A stretch of 64,000 bases of DNA from CAZMNY01 sp964567745 (GTDB taxonomy: Bacteria > Planctomycetota > Planctomycetia > Pirellulales > Pirellulaceae): NCBI GenBank assembly GCA_964567745.1, contig CAZMNY010000009.1, positions 1 to 64,000 of the forward strand, given 5' to 3'. The notes beneath the pieces were generated by a model that searched no databases, was not told where the DNA came from, and worked only from the letters and a program-made list of their open reading frames with translations. Made by a program: the position numbers and the translations under genes. This document shows positions 8,671 through 18,700 of the stretch, piece by piece (the first letter of the stretch is position 1; every line of letters begins with the position of its first letter).

Positions 8671-9975
8671 ATGTTGAACCTGTTTACGGGCGGTCGCAAT
8701 ACAAATTGTGAAGGCGCAACGCGTCGCGATTTTATCAGAATAGGTTCGCTTGGCTTGGGCGCATTAGCATTGCCCGACTTGCTGCGAGCTCGGGCGGCGG
8801 CGGCCGCTGCTGGGAAAGAGGTCAAGGACACATCGGTGATCTGGCTCTGGCTCTCTGGCGGTCCGACGCACGTCGAAACATTTGACCCAAAGATGACCGC
8901 TCCAAGCGAGTACCGAAGTGTCACAGGAGAGGCCGCGACGCCGGTTCCTGGTTTGACCATCGGCGGGACGCTGCCCAAGATCGCCTCTGTCGGCGACAAG
9001 ATGGCGTTCGTGCGTTCCTTCGCACACAGCAACAGTGGACACGGCGGCGGTACGCATTACGTGATGACCGGATATGACAACCGATCCATCGACAACGGCG
9101 GGCTGCCGAGTCGGCCGTCGCTGGGTTCAATCCTGTCGCGCGTACGGGGACCGAACAATCTTGCGACAGGAATGCCGACGTACGTTCGACTCAACGGCAT
9201 CGGTTCGGACGGGCCCGCCTTTTTGGGCGCGGCGTACAGTCCGTTCGATCCTAATGGACAAGCGCGCAACAACATGTCGCTGGTGGTTAAAAAAGACCGC
9301 TTGGACGATCGTCGCGGCTTGCTAAGAATCCTGGACAACGCGAATCGCAGCGCGGATCGCAGCAGGTCAATGGAAGGCCTTGATGCGTTCGAGCAACAGG
9401 CGTTCAACCTGGTTTTGAGCCGTTCGCAACAAGCGTTCGATTTGAAATATGAAAACCGCCGTGTGGCGGACCGTTACGGACCGGGTCTGGGCCAGCAACT
9501 GCTGATGGCGCGTCGCTTGTGCGAAGCGGGCTGTGGTTACGTTACAGTGAACTACGGCGGATGGGACATGCATAGCCAGATCCAGAATGCGATGAAGTCG
9601 CGTTCGCCGCAACTCGATCAAGCCGTTTCGGCATTGGTAGAGGACATCAGCCAACGGGGTCAGGAGAAGAACATTCTGCTGGTGATCAGTGGAGAGTTCG
9701 GCCGCACGCCCAAAGTGAACAGGAACGCTGGACGAGATCACTGGGCGCCGCTGAGCACGCTGGCGCTCGCTGGCGGTGGACTGAAGATGGGGCAAGCGGT
9801 TGGCGAATCGGCGGCGAAAGTCGACGTACCCAAGACCACTCCGATCAAGCCGCAGGACTTAATGGCCACCATTTTCGAAGTCCTGGGTATCGATCGTCGC
9901 GCGCAATTCGTCAATCAGTCGGGCCGGCCAACATATATGATTGAGGCGGGCAAGCCAATCGAGGCGCTCGTCTAG
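8671..9975 (+). CDS. DUF1501 family protein, Tat-exported
   Basis: A 434-residue protein. The start at 8671 is chosen because a GGAG ribosome site lies 7 bases upstream and the Tat signal follows (TRRDFIRIGSLGLGALALP); the longer frame from 8554 adds non-conserved residues. DUF1501 belongs to the alkaline phosphatase/sulfatase structural superfamily. The conserved blocks SGGPTHVETFDPK, GYVTVNYGGWDMH, GEFGRTPKVN and GRDHW are present and correspond to likely metal-site residues. The substrate of this family is not known. In planctomycetes it is usually encoded beside a DUF1549/DUF1553 protein, as here (next gene), and the same pairing recurs twice more in this window. A strong terminator follows the gene. 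Confidence 0.92.
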   Translation: MLNLFTGGRNTNCEGATRRDFIRIGSLGLGALALPDLLRARAAAAAAGKEVKDTSVIWLWLSGGPTHVETFDPKMTAPSEYRSVTGEAATPVPGLTIGGTLPKIASVGDKMAFVRSFAHSNSGHGGGTHYVMTGYDNRSIDNGGLPSRPSLGSILSRVRGPNNLATGMPTYVRLNGIGSDGPAFLGAAYSPFDPNGQARNNMSLVVKKDRLDDRRGLLRILDNANRSADRSRSMEGLDAFEQQAFNLVLSRSQQAFDLKYENRRVADRYGPGLGQQLLMARRLCEAGCGYVTVNYGGWDMHSQIQNAMKSRSPQLDQAVSALVEDISQRGQEKNILLVISGEFGRTPKVNRNAGRDHWAPLSTLALAGGGLKMGQAVGESAAKVDVPKTTPIKPQDLMATIFEVLGIDRRAQFVNQSGRPTYMIEAGKPIEALV

Positions 9976-9986
9976 GCCGATTCGGC

Positions 9987-10011
9987 GCGGGCCGAGCGGC
10001 CCGCTCTTTTT
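9987..10011 (+). terminator. Rho-independent terminator after the DUF1501 gene
   Basis: GCGGGCCGAGCGGCCCGC forms a perfect GC-rich stem (7-8 bp) with a minimal loop and is followed at once by TCTTTTT. This is the clearest intrinsic terminator in the window. It lies 12 bases after the DUF1501 stop and before the DUF1549/1553 gene, so the cluster is probably split into at least two transcripts or attenuated here. Confidence 0.8.
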
Positions 10012-10103
10012 CTGCGGCGACGACCCGCTGGCGTCGCCGCACGGACTCGCCCCTCTGGTCCGAGCTTGCTCGCACGTTCGTCATCCCGCTGACAGGATAC
10101 GCC

Positions 10104-12569
10104 ATGCTAACGAAACGTCCCGCTCTTTCGTTTGCTCTGCTTGTAACTCTTACGTTCGCGGCGAACGTCGACGCTGCTGACTTCCCGGGCTTAGGCCCCG
10201 CCGGCGCATTGCAGTCGATCGCTTTCGAACGGCCGGGCGATTTGACGTTGCGGGGACCTAACGACCGCGCTCAGGTGGTCATCGCTGGCAAGTATGCCAG
10301 CGGACAAGAGCATGACCTCACACATGAAGCGACATACAAGACGGAAGCTGCGGGAATCGTCTCCGTAAACGCCGAGGGTTTCATCATCCCATTGGCCGAC
10401 GGCGAGACCAAACTAACGGCGACCGCCAACGGGAAGACGACGATTCTCGCGTGCCGCGTCGAAAACTTCGCGTCGCAACAACCGATCAACTTTTCTGACG
10501 AAGTTGTGCCGATCTTGACCAAGGCTGGTTGCAACGCCGGCGGCTGTCACGGCAAGTCCGGCGGACAGAACGGCTTTCGTTTGTCGCTATTGGGTTTCTA
10601 CCCCGACGAGGACTACGAATGGATCGTCAAGGAGAATCGAGGGCGCCGTGTTTTTCAGGCCGCTCCCGAATTCAGTTTGCTGCTCACCAAGCCGCTCAAT
10701 CAAACCCCTCACGGCGGAGGACGACGCATCGACGAGGGCTCGTATGAGCATTCGCTTCTCGTTCGCTGGATCGGGCAAGGGATGCCCTTTGGGGAAGAGG
10801 ACGATCCAGTGGTCGAGCGGATCGAGGTGTTTCCCAAACATCGCGACATGAATCAGGGAGCGCGGCAGCAGTTGCAGGCGATTGCCTTCTACAGTGATGG
10901 TTCGAGCCGTGATGTCAGCCAAATGGCGACCTACGAATCGAATGACACGGAGATGGCGGATGCGACCACGGCAGGTCGCGTGACGGTCTTCGATCGCCCC
11001 GGCGAAGTTGCCGTCATGGTTCGATTCCAGGGCCAGGTGACGGTTTTTCGAGCGAGCATTCCTCTGGGCGTGCCGGTCAAAAATCTACCGACGCCAAAGA
11101 ACTTTGTCGACAACCAGGTATTTGGCAAGCTGAAAAAACTGGGCATCCCACCTTCACCGCTCAGCGACGATTCCACATTTGTACGCCGCGTTCATCTGGA
11201 TATCACCGGCCGATTACCGACGGCCGAAGAAGCGCGTTCGTTTGTTGAATCGACCGACCCCACGAAACGGAGCAAGTTAATCGATCGCTTGCTAGATAGC
11301 CCCGGTTACGGCGACTACTTCGGCAACAAGTGGGCGATGGTGCTTCGTAACAAGCGGGCTCGCCAGAGCCTGGGCGTTTCCTTCCGCTTCCACGATTTCA
11401 TTCGCCGCTCGCTTCAAAACAATGTCCCCTATGACCAATTTGTGCGAAGCATCCTCGCCGCCTCGGGCGATGTCACGACTAATCCCGCAGTCGCCTGGTA
11501 CACCAACGTGAACAGCGCCACCTCCCAAGTGGAAGACACGGCGCAACTCTTCCTCGGCTTGCGAATTCAGTGCGCGCGATGCCACCACCATCCATTCGAA
11601 CGATGGAGCCAAAACGACTACTACGGTTTTCAGGCCTTCTTCTCTCAGGTAGGCCTCAAAGCGAATCGCAACAACATGGCCAACTCGGAGGTGTTTCATC
11701 GTGGCGGAGCCGCAACGGCCACCAACCCTCGCTCCAAAATCGCACTCAAGCCGACGGGACTGGGCGGCGAGCCGCTGGAAGTGCCGAACTATGAAGATCC
11801 TCGACACGCACTTGTCGACTGGATGACCGCGACCGACAACCCGTTTTTCGCCAAGGCATTGGTCAACCGCTACTGGAAACACTTCTTCGGCCGAGGCATC
11901 GTGGATCCGGAAGACGACATGCGAGTGACCAATCCACCGTCGAACCCCGAACTGCTTGACGCATTGGCAAAGCACTTCATCGACTCGAAATTCGACCTTA
12001 AACAGCTGGTTCGGACCATCTGCAACAGCAATGCCTACCAGTTGAGTAGCGAACCGAACGAATACAACCAAACCGACAAGCAGAACTTCTCCAGTTTCTA
12101 CCCGCGGCGTATGAATGCCGAACCGCTTTATGATGCGATCAACCAGGTCGCGGCCTCACAGATTCGCTTTAACGGCATGCCGGTCGGAACGCGAGCAGTG
12201 CAGTTGCCTGACAGCGGATTCAATGATTACTTCTTGCTCGTATTCGGCAAGCCGCAAGCAGAGAGCGCCTGCGAGTGCGAACGGAGTAGCGAGGCGAATC
12301 TCGCGCAGTCTCTTCATCTACTCAATTCGACGGACATCCAAAGCAAGCTAACTGCGTCGGCCGGACGTTGCCAACTGCTTTCGGAGTCCGAAAAGAGCGA
12401 CGCCGAAAAGATCACCGAGTTATACTACTGGGCGATGGCTCGACCGCCTTCGGAAACGGAGATGGCGGCGTTGACCGAGTACCTCAATCGGAAGACGGAT
12501 AAACGCAAGGCGTTTGAAGACATCCTCTGGGCGTTATTTAACACCAAGGAGTTCTTGTTCGTTCGATAA
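10104..12569 (+). CDS. DUF1549/DUF1553 (PSCyt2/PSD1) exported cytochrome-like protein with Ig-like domains
   Basis: An 821-residue protein with a Sec signal (ALSFALLVTLTFAANVDA). In order: a Big2-like Ig domain (about residues 35-125); a cytochrome-like segment with a CX4CH motif (CNAGGCH, residues 143-149) followed by GGQNGFRLSLLGF; a second Big2-like domain (about 230-325); DUF1549 (about 345-540) with a CARCH motif at 490-494 in the conserved context HHHPFERW; and DUF1553 at the C-terminus ending in FNTKEFLFVR. These motifs suggest covalent heme c binding outside the cytoplasm. The family's reaction is unknown; an electron-transfer or oxidoreductase role is inferred. The same architecture recurs at 59305, including the unusual CX4CH motif. 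Confidence 0.9.
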   Translation: MLTKRPALSFALLVTLTFAANVDAADFPGLGPAGALQSIAFERPGDLTLRGPNDRAQVVIAGKYASGQEHDLTHEATYKTEAAGIVSVNAEGFIIPLADGETKLTATANGKTTILACRVENFASQQPINFSDEVVPILTKAGCNAGGCHGKSGGQNGFRLSLLGFYPDEDYEWIVKENRGRRVFQAAPEFSLLLTKPLNQTPHGGGRRIDEGSYEHSLLVRWIGQGMPFGEEDDPVVERIEVFPKHRDMNQGARQQLQAIAFYSDGSSRDVSQMATYESNDTEMADATTAGRVTVFDRPGEVAVMVRFQGQVTVFRASIPLGVPVKNLPTPKNFVDNQVFGKLKKLGIPPSPLSDDSTFVRRVHLDITGRLPTAEEARSFVESTDPTKRSKLIDRLLDSPGYGDYFGNKWAMVLRNKRARQSLGVSFRFHDFIRRSLQNNVPYDQFVRSILAASGDVTTNPAVAWYTNVNSATSQVEDTAQLFLGLRIQCARCHHHPFERWSQNDYYGFQAFFSQVGLKANRNNMANSEVFHRGGAATATNPRSKIALKPTGLGGEPLEVPNYEDPRHALVDWMTATDNPFFAKALVNRYWKHFFGRGIVDPEDDMRVTNPPSNPELLDALAKHFIDSKFDLKQLVRTICNSNAYQLSSEPNEYNQTDKQNFSSFYPRRMNAEPLYDAINQVAASQIRFNGMPVGTRAVQLPDSGFNDYFLLVFGKPQAESACECERSSEANLAQSLHLLNSTDIQSKLTASAGRCQLLSESEKSDAEKITELYYWAMARPPSETEMAALTEYLNRKTDKRKAFEDILWALFNTKEFLFVR

Positions 12570-12593
12570 CGCCGTGGATCGCAGAAGCGATGC

Positions 12594-12599
12594 AAGGAG
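12594..12599 (+). promoter_or_regulatory. Strong ribosome binding site AAGGAG
   Basis: AAGGAG lies 6 bases before the ATG at 12606. Most genes in this window lack a recognisable Shine-Dalgarno sequence, so this one stands out and fixes the start of the PPC-domain gene. Confidence 0.7.
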
Positions 12600-12605
12600 C
12601 TACTC

Positions 12606-15600
12606 ATGTGCATTTTGGCCCCGCGTCTGCTTTCCGCCTTGACGTTTTGCGTGCTTAGCGGTCTTGCCGCCACAGCCCTGCAGGCTCAATTGCCCGCCAC
12701 GCGATTGGGAGGCGTTTTCCCTTCCGGTTCGGGTCCCAACCGCTCACTGGAAGTAACGATCAGCGGAGCCGACTTGGACGACGTCGATCGTCTCATGTTC
12801 TCCCACCCCGGCATCACTGCCAAGCAGAAGATGGCGGAGCCAGGCCCGTTTGATAAGGGCCCTCAGCCCGTTGCGAACCAATTCGTCGTCAACGTGGCGG
12901 GTAACGTGCCCATTGGGAACTACGAGGTTCGGGCTGTCGGCAAATACGGAGCCTCTAACCCGCGCGCCTTTGCGATCGACGACATCCCCGATGCGGTGGA
13001 GACAGAGCCGAACAACGATATTAAAAACGCCATGGAGTTTACGATCCCCGCGATCGTTCATGGACAAAGTAACCAAGCGACCGACGTCGACTTCTACAAG
13101 TTCACAGTTTCGGCGCGGCAAAGGCTTATCGTCGCCAGTTTGACGCACAGCGTCGACACACCGATCGACTGCACCATTTCTGTTTACGATGCATCGGGAA
13201 GGGTCGTTGGCAGCGCGGCCTCGGCCGACGGGCAGGCAGCGCTCGTCGATTTCGTGACCACCGCGGCAGGCGAGTACGTCATCAAAATCCACGACTCGAC
13301 TTTCCAAGGCGGCGCCGAGCATGTCTATCGACTGTCCGTCGGCGCGCTGCCTCACATCGATTTCGTTTTTCCTCCCGCGGGGCTGGCGGGCGGGAATCGG
13401 CCATTCACAATTTTCGGCCGCAACCTTCCTGGCGGGAAGCCCTCCGGACTGCTGCTCCATGGCAGTTCGCTGGATTCGGTCAACGTGAACATTCCCTTGC
13501 CCGGAGTTGGTGCTGCACAGGCGTTGGCCGTGCACCCGGGCCTGCCGCCAGCAAGCGCGTCGCTTGATGCGATCGCGTATCGCATCAAGGGCCCGCGAGG
13601 CTCGTCGCAACCGGTGGCTGTCGGCCTCGCCGCCGCAACTCCGGTGCTTGAAGCCGCGGATAACAATACGCCATCCAAAGCCCAGACGCTCAAGACGCCG
13701 TGTGAGGTGATGGGCAAGTTCTTTCCGCAACGCGACCGCGATTGGTTTCAGTTCGAAGCGAAGAAGGGCGATGCGATCGCGATCGAAGTGATCTCGCAGC
13801 GATTCGGAATGCCCACGAATCCCAGCTTAGTTGTACAAGCGGTGACGCCCGCCGAAGGGGACAAACCGGAAGCTGTGCGGCAACTTGCCTATGTCTATGA
13901 GTCGACGGCACTAAGCGGCGGCCCCGAATTCGATACTCGCCATCGCGACGCAACGTACGAATTTGCAGTGCCCGTCGATGGCCTGTATCGCGTCATGGTG
14001 CGCGACGCCTACGCCGACGTGAGCCCCGATCCGAGGCGGACTTACCGGTTGGCAATCTACAAAGGCCAGGAAGATTTCCGATTGGCCGCAGTGCCCGAGC
14101 AGTCGTATTCCGGAGTGTTGATTCGCAAGGGCGGCCAGGCTGGAATTCGGGTCGTGGCTTTCCGCCGAAATGGATTTGATGGTGAAATTCGCTGCACGGC
14201 AACGGGCTTACCCGCCGGCGTCACGTGCAGCGACGCGGTCATTGGACCAGGCAGTAGCCAAGGCATGCTGGTCCTCAATGCGGCCGCGAATGCCGCTGTG
14301 GCCACGGCGGCGATTCAGGTTGTCGGCAAATCGAAAGTGGGCGGCGCGGAACTCACGCGGCAAGCTCGGTACGGCGCCGCAAAGAGACCGACCGCAGCGC
14401 GAACGAATCCCAATCAGAATATCGCAGCGGTCGACGGTCGCTTGACGCAAAATCTTACTGTTTCCGTCTCGGCCGGTGAGAAGGCGCTGGTCGCCTTGCA
14501 GGCGGGGGATGGCAAAATCTGGGAGACGTCCCGCGCCGGCAAGTTGCAGATTCCCGTCAAGCGAAGCGGGGACTTCAAGGGCCAAATTAATTTCATCGGT
14601 CGCGGACTACCCGGCGTCAATTTCCCGGTGGCCAATGTCCCCGCAAACAAGGCGGACGGACAAGTCGCCGTGAACCTGACCAGGACGATTCCGCCAGGCA
14701 CCTACACATTCTATCTGGACGCGATTGCCCAGCAGGTCAACTACGCCCGTAATCCCGAGGCGGCGGCGGCGGCAGCGGAGCGAAAGAAGGAAGTGGATGC
14801 AATCAAGACGAAGGCCGATGCGGACGCCAAGACGGCCGCGACCGCCAAAGCCGCCGCTGACAAATTAGCAACGGAAACAACTGCCGCAGCGACGGCCGCC
14901 ACAAACGCAAAGAACGCTGCGGATAAGGCGCATGCCGACGCAACGACCACCGCCGCAGCCGCCGCTGACAACTCTGCGAAGGCAGCCGCCAGCGCGGCCG
15001 TCAAAAAGGAAGACAAGAATCTCGCGACGGCCGCATCAGCGGCAAAAAAAGCCGCCGATGACGCCGCCGCCAAAGTCGCCACCGCGACGACTCAACAGGT
15101 CGTCGCCGTCAAGGCGCTTGCGGATGCAACCGCGAAGGCAAAGGCCGCCCAGGAAGCAAAGACCCTGTCCGACGCCAAAGCGGCCGAAGCTACCTCGTTG
15201 GCCCAGGCCGCAGCCCAGCTTAAGACCCAAGCGGATCAGCAAGCGACCGCGCTGACGAACGCCGCCAAGCCGAAGAAGATTAACGTCCCAGTCGTCTCGA
15301 CGCCCATCACGCTCAAGATCGCACCCGCTCCCGTGACGCTGACTGAACCTAAACCCGCATCCCTGAAGCAAGGTGAAAAAGCGGAAGCCGCCATCGTGAT
15401 CACCCGTCTATTCAAATACCCGGGTCAAGTGAATTTCACGACCGCGATTCCCCAAGGCGTGGCTGGCCTATCGATTCCAAATATTTCCGTACCCGCCAAC
15501 CAAACGCAAGGCAAGCTCACGATCACTGCCGCCGCCACGGCGACGGAGGGCGAACACCAACTGACTTTGCGCGGCACCATGAATTACAACGGCCAAAACC

Positions 15601-15659
15601 TAACTGTCGAACAACCCTTGAAACTGATCGTTCAAAAAGCCGCCCCGAAGGCCAATTAG
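12606..15659 (+). CDS. Exported PPC-domain protein with an Ala/Lys-rich coiled-coil segment
   Basis: A 1,017-residue protein with a signal peptide (LLSALTFCVLSGLAATALQAQ). It contains bacterial pre-peptidase C-terminal (PPC)-type beta-sandwich modules: one at about 120-235, starting ETEPNNDIKNAMEF, and a second at about 345-490 (DNNTPSKAQTL, DRDWFQFEA). An IPT/TIG-like stretch (LPHIDFVFPPAGLAGG) lies between them, and further beta-rich domains follow. Residues about 715-885 are a highly alanine/lysine/threonine-rich helical segment (AADKLATETT, AASAAKKAADDAAAKVA) predicted to form a long coiled coil. A final beta-sandwich of about 120 residues closes the protein. No catalytic residues were recognised; a structural or adhesive role is inferred. 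A similar coil is inserted in the WD40 protein encoded next. Confidence 0.85.
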   Translation: MCILAPRLLSALTFCVLSGLAATALQAQLPATRLGGVFPSGSGPNRSLEVTISGADLDDVDRLMFSHPGITAKQKMAEPGPFDKGPQPVANQFVVNVAGNVPIGNYEVRAVGKYGASNPRAFAIDDIPDAVETEPNNDIKNAMEFTIPAIVHGQSNQATDVDFYKFTVSARQRLIVASLTHSVDTPIDCTISVYDASGRVVGSAASADGQAALVDFVTTAAGEYVIKIHDSTFQGGAEHVYRLSVGALPHIDFVFPPAGLAGGNRPFTIFGRNLPGGKPSGLLLHGSSLDSVNVNIPLPGVGAAQALAVHPGLPPASASLDAIAYRIKGPRGSSQPVAVGLAAATPVLEAADNNTPSKAQTLKTPCEVMGKFFPQRDRDWFQFEAKKGDAIAIEVISQRFGMPTNPSLVVQAVTPAEGDKPEAVRQLAYVYESTALSGGPEFDTRHRDATYEFAVPVDGLYRVMVRDAYADVSPDPRRTYRLAIYKGQEDFRLAAVPEQSYSGVLIRKGGQAGIRVVAFRRNGFDGEIRCTATGLPAGVTCSDAVIGPGSSQGMLVLNAAANAAVATAAIQVVGKSKVGGAELTRQARYGAAKRPTAARTNPNQNIAAVDGRLTQNLTVSVSAGEKALVALQAGDGKIWETSRAGKLQIPVKRSGDFKGQINFIGRGLPGVNFPVANVPANKADGQVAVNLTRTIPPGTYTFYLDAIAQQVNYARNPEAAAAAAERKKEVDAIKTKADADAKTAATAKAAADKLATETTAAATAATNAKNAADKAHADATTTAAAAADNSAKAAASAAVKKEDKNLATAASAAKKAADDAAAKVATATTQQVVAVKALADATAKAKAAQEAKTLSDAKAAEATSLAQAAAQLKTQADQQATALTNAAKPKKINVPVVSTPITLKIAPAPVTLTEPKPASLKQGEKAEAAIVITRLFKYPGQVNFTTAIPQGVAGLSIPNISVPANQTQGKLTITAAATATEGEHQLTLRGTMNYNGQNLTVEQPLKLIVQKAAPKAN

Positions 15660-15798
15660 CACCGGCTCGAGGGTACATGCCAAAGACCCGGCACTCGATG
15701 CACGTACCGCTTAGCTGACACTCCCACCGTTCCCCACCATTCCTCCACAGAGCACTTTCGAGCCGCAACCCCGCTCGGCAACGAAAGCAACAGAGACC

Positions 15799-18700
15799 AT
15801 GACCCAAGTAAAACGGATATTTTGCCTGGCGGTGCTCGCAATGCTCGCGCCGCTCGTCGGCAAGGCCGCCGAGCAACCCATTGCGATCGCCAAGGTCAAT
15901 CGAAGCGAACCGGTCGACTTCAAGAAGGACATCGTGCCGATCCTGCAACGCAGCTGCCTTGCCTGTCATAGCGCGAGCGATGCAAATGGCGAACTCAATC
16001 TGGAAACGCCGCAAGCGATGATCAAGGGCGGAGACTCGGGCCCTGCGATCGTTCCCGGAAAGAGCGGCGAAAGCCTGCTGCTAAAGGTCGCCGCCCATCA
16101 AGACGAGCCCCTCATGCCGCCCGAAGACAACGACGTCTCGGCAAAGAATCTCAACTCACAGGAACTCGGCCTGCTCAAGTTGTGGATTGACCAGGGAGCC
16201 AAAGGGACGGGCACCGATGGCATTCTTTCTCCCGCGAGTTGGAAGCCGCTTCCCCCTGGCAAGCATCCGATCTTCGCCGTGGCCGTTTCTCCGGACGGAC
16301 AATTTGCTGCGTGCGGCCGCGCGAACCAGATCTTCATTTACCACGTCGCCACGGGACAGGTCGTAACACGGCTGAATGATCCCTCGCTCCAAGAGGCCAG
16401 CGCCGACAAGAAACCCGGCGCGGCTCATCTGGATGTTGTGCAATCGCTGAGTTTCAACAGTCAGGGCGACATGTTGGCTTCTGGAGGATTCCGCACGGCC
16501 AAGCTCTGGCGATACCCAAGAGACGTGCAGGCGTTCAGCGTTACCGCCGAGGCGGAGATTCGCGCGGTGGCCGTCAACAACGATCACACGTTTGCGGCCG
16601 TGGGAGCAGCGGACGGAAAAATCCGGCTCTGGCCTCTCAACAAGCAGAGTGAAACACCCGAAGTCCGGATCCTCGAAGGACACGCTGGCGAGATTCGCGG
16701 CCTTTGCTTTTCCGCCGACGGCTCCCGATTGATCTCCGCTTCTGCCGACAAGACCGTCCGGGTCTGGAATGCAAACGATGGTTCACTCGCGGGACGTATC
16801 GACGCAGCGGGGGAAATCCACAGCGTCGCCAGCGTTCTGTTGCCTGGCGATTCGACAGTCGCAGATGCGGCGCCGGTCGAACACATCGCGACCGCTGGAA
16901 CGGACAAATTGATCCGCATTTGGAAAACGCCGACGCGACTTCCGCAACCAGTGGCCATCGAAACCACCAAGCCCGCCGTGCTCGCCGTAAGCCAGGACGG
17001 CACCTTGCTCGCCACGGCCAACGGCGAAGGCGAAGTTCGGATTCAAGATGCCAAGACTGGCGAAGTTCGATTCCGCTGGAAGGCGCACCCAGCGGCGATT
17101 CACTCGCTGGCGTTCGGACAAACTCCGGCTCCTCCCGCCGGCACCGCACCGGAGACGGCCATTCCCGCCGAACGACGTTTCGCGACGGCGGGAAGCGACG
17201 GCGTGGTCCGAGTCTGGTCTTTGGGCCGTCTCGGAACGGAAGTAAAAGCTGAAGCAAGACCAGAAGCTAAAACGGCCGTACCTCTCGCCAAGCCCGAAGA
17301 CGCCGAACCCGCACAGTTGTTTGCCTTACGAGGAACGCTCACCCCGGTCCGAAGCGTCGGATTTCGCAAAGACGGCAAACAGCTCGTCGCCGGCGCCGAA
17401 GATGGAACGTTGACGGTCTGGAGCCTGGAGTCGCCCGCCGCCCCCAACCAGGCGACTCGCACGCTTGAACCGTTGATCGTCGCGGAAGCGTTGGACCCCA
17501 AGAGCGCCTCGCGCCCCCTGGCGGTAAGCAGCCCGGACAACAAGCTGTTGGCGGTCACCGCCACAGTCAACGGCCATCACGCCGTTCTGGTGCGAGATAT
17601 CGCTACCGGAAACTTGGTGCAATCGCTGCTAGGACACGCGGGGCCAATTACGTCGATGGCGTTCAGCAGCGACAGCCGAAAAATCGCCACTGGCTCCGAC
17701 GATAAGACAGCTCGAGTTTGGAATCTCAACTCGGCTAAATTCGCTGAGATCGCCAGGTTTAGCAAGCACGAAGGCCCAGTCACGGCCGTCGCTTTCAACA
17801 GCGATTCGACGCAAGTGCTTTCCGGTTCGTTTGACAATTCTGTGAAACTTTGGAGTGCGGAAACCTCCGAACTCGCAATCGATTTTCCCGGTCACGCCGG
17901 GCCGATCAGCGGCGTCGGATTCTTGGCAAACAATCAGCCGATCTCCGCTTCCGCCGATAAGACGGTGCGAGTCTGGAATCCGGCCAACGGGAAAGCCGCC
18001 CGCAGCCAAACGGAAACTTCAGCCACGAGCGCCATGTGCGTCGCCCGGGACGGGAGCCGATTTGCCGTCGCTGGCGCCGACAAGAGTCTGAAGGTTTACG
18101 CCGCTGCCGGCGGTGCCGCTCAATTGACGCTCGCCGGTCACGCGGCCCCCGTGCATTCGCTCGCATTCTCAGCTGACAGCAAGCGTCTCGTCTCCGGTGC
18201 CGATCCTGCAGCCATCGTTTGGGATGCAACGGATGGACGGTTGCTGGAAATGTTCCCCTCGGCGGAAAAGCAACTCAGTTGCGTTGCTTACGGCGAGACC
18301 GCGTCGCAAGTGTTGCTGGCGGATCGTAAGCAACGCGTGACATTGCAGGCGATGCAGTTTGTCGGTGCGGGACGAGGGATGACGAAGCCGGTCATCGCGG
18401 CGGCCTGGCACCCGAACGGCCAGACCGTGTTGGCTGGTTGTCAGGACGGGACGGTTCGTGGATTCACTGTTTCAAATTTTGTTCAGGCCTTCTCAGCCAA
18501 TCATGGCGCTCCGGTGCACGCATTCGCGATAAGCGAAGACGGAGCCAAAATGGCTAGCGGCGGAGAAAACAAGATCGTCAAACTCTGGAACCCGGCGAAC
18601 GGAGCCCCGTTGCAACCGGCGCAATTGGCTCTGGCGGGTCCAGTTCGAGGAGTCGATTTTACGGCGGATGGACGTCGCTTGGTCGCTGGGTCGATTGAGG

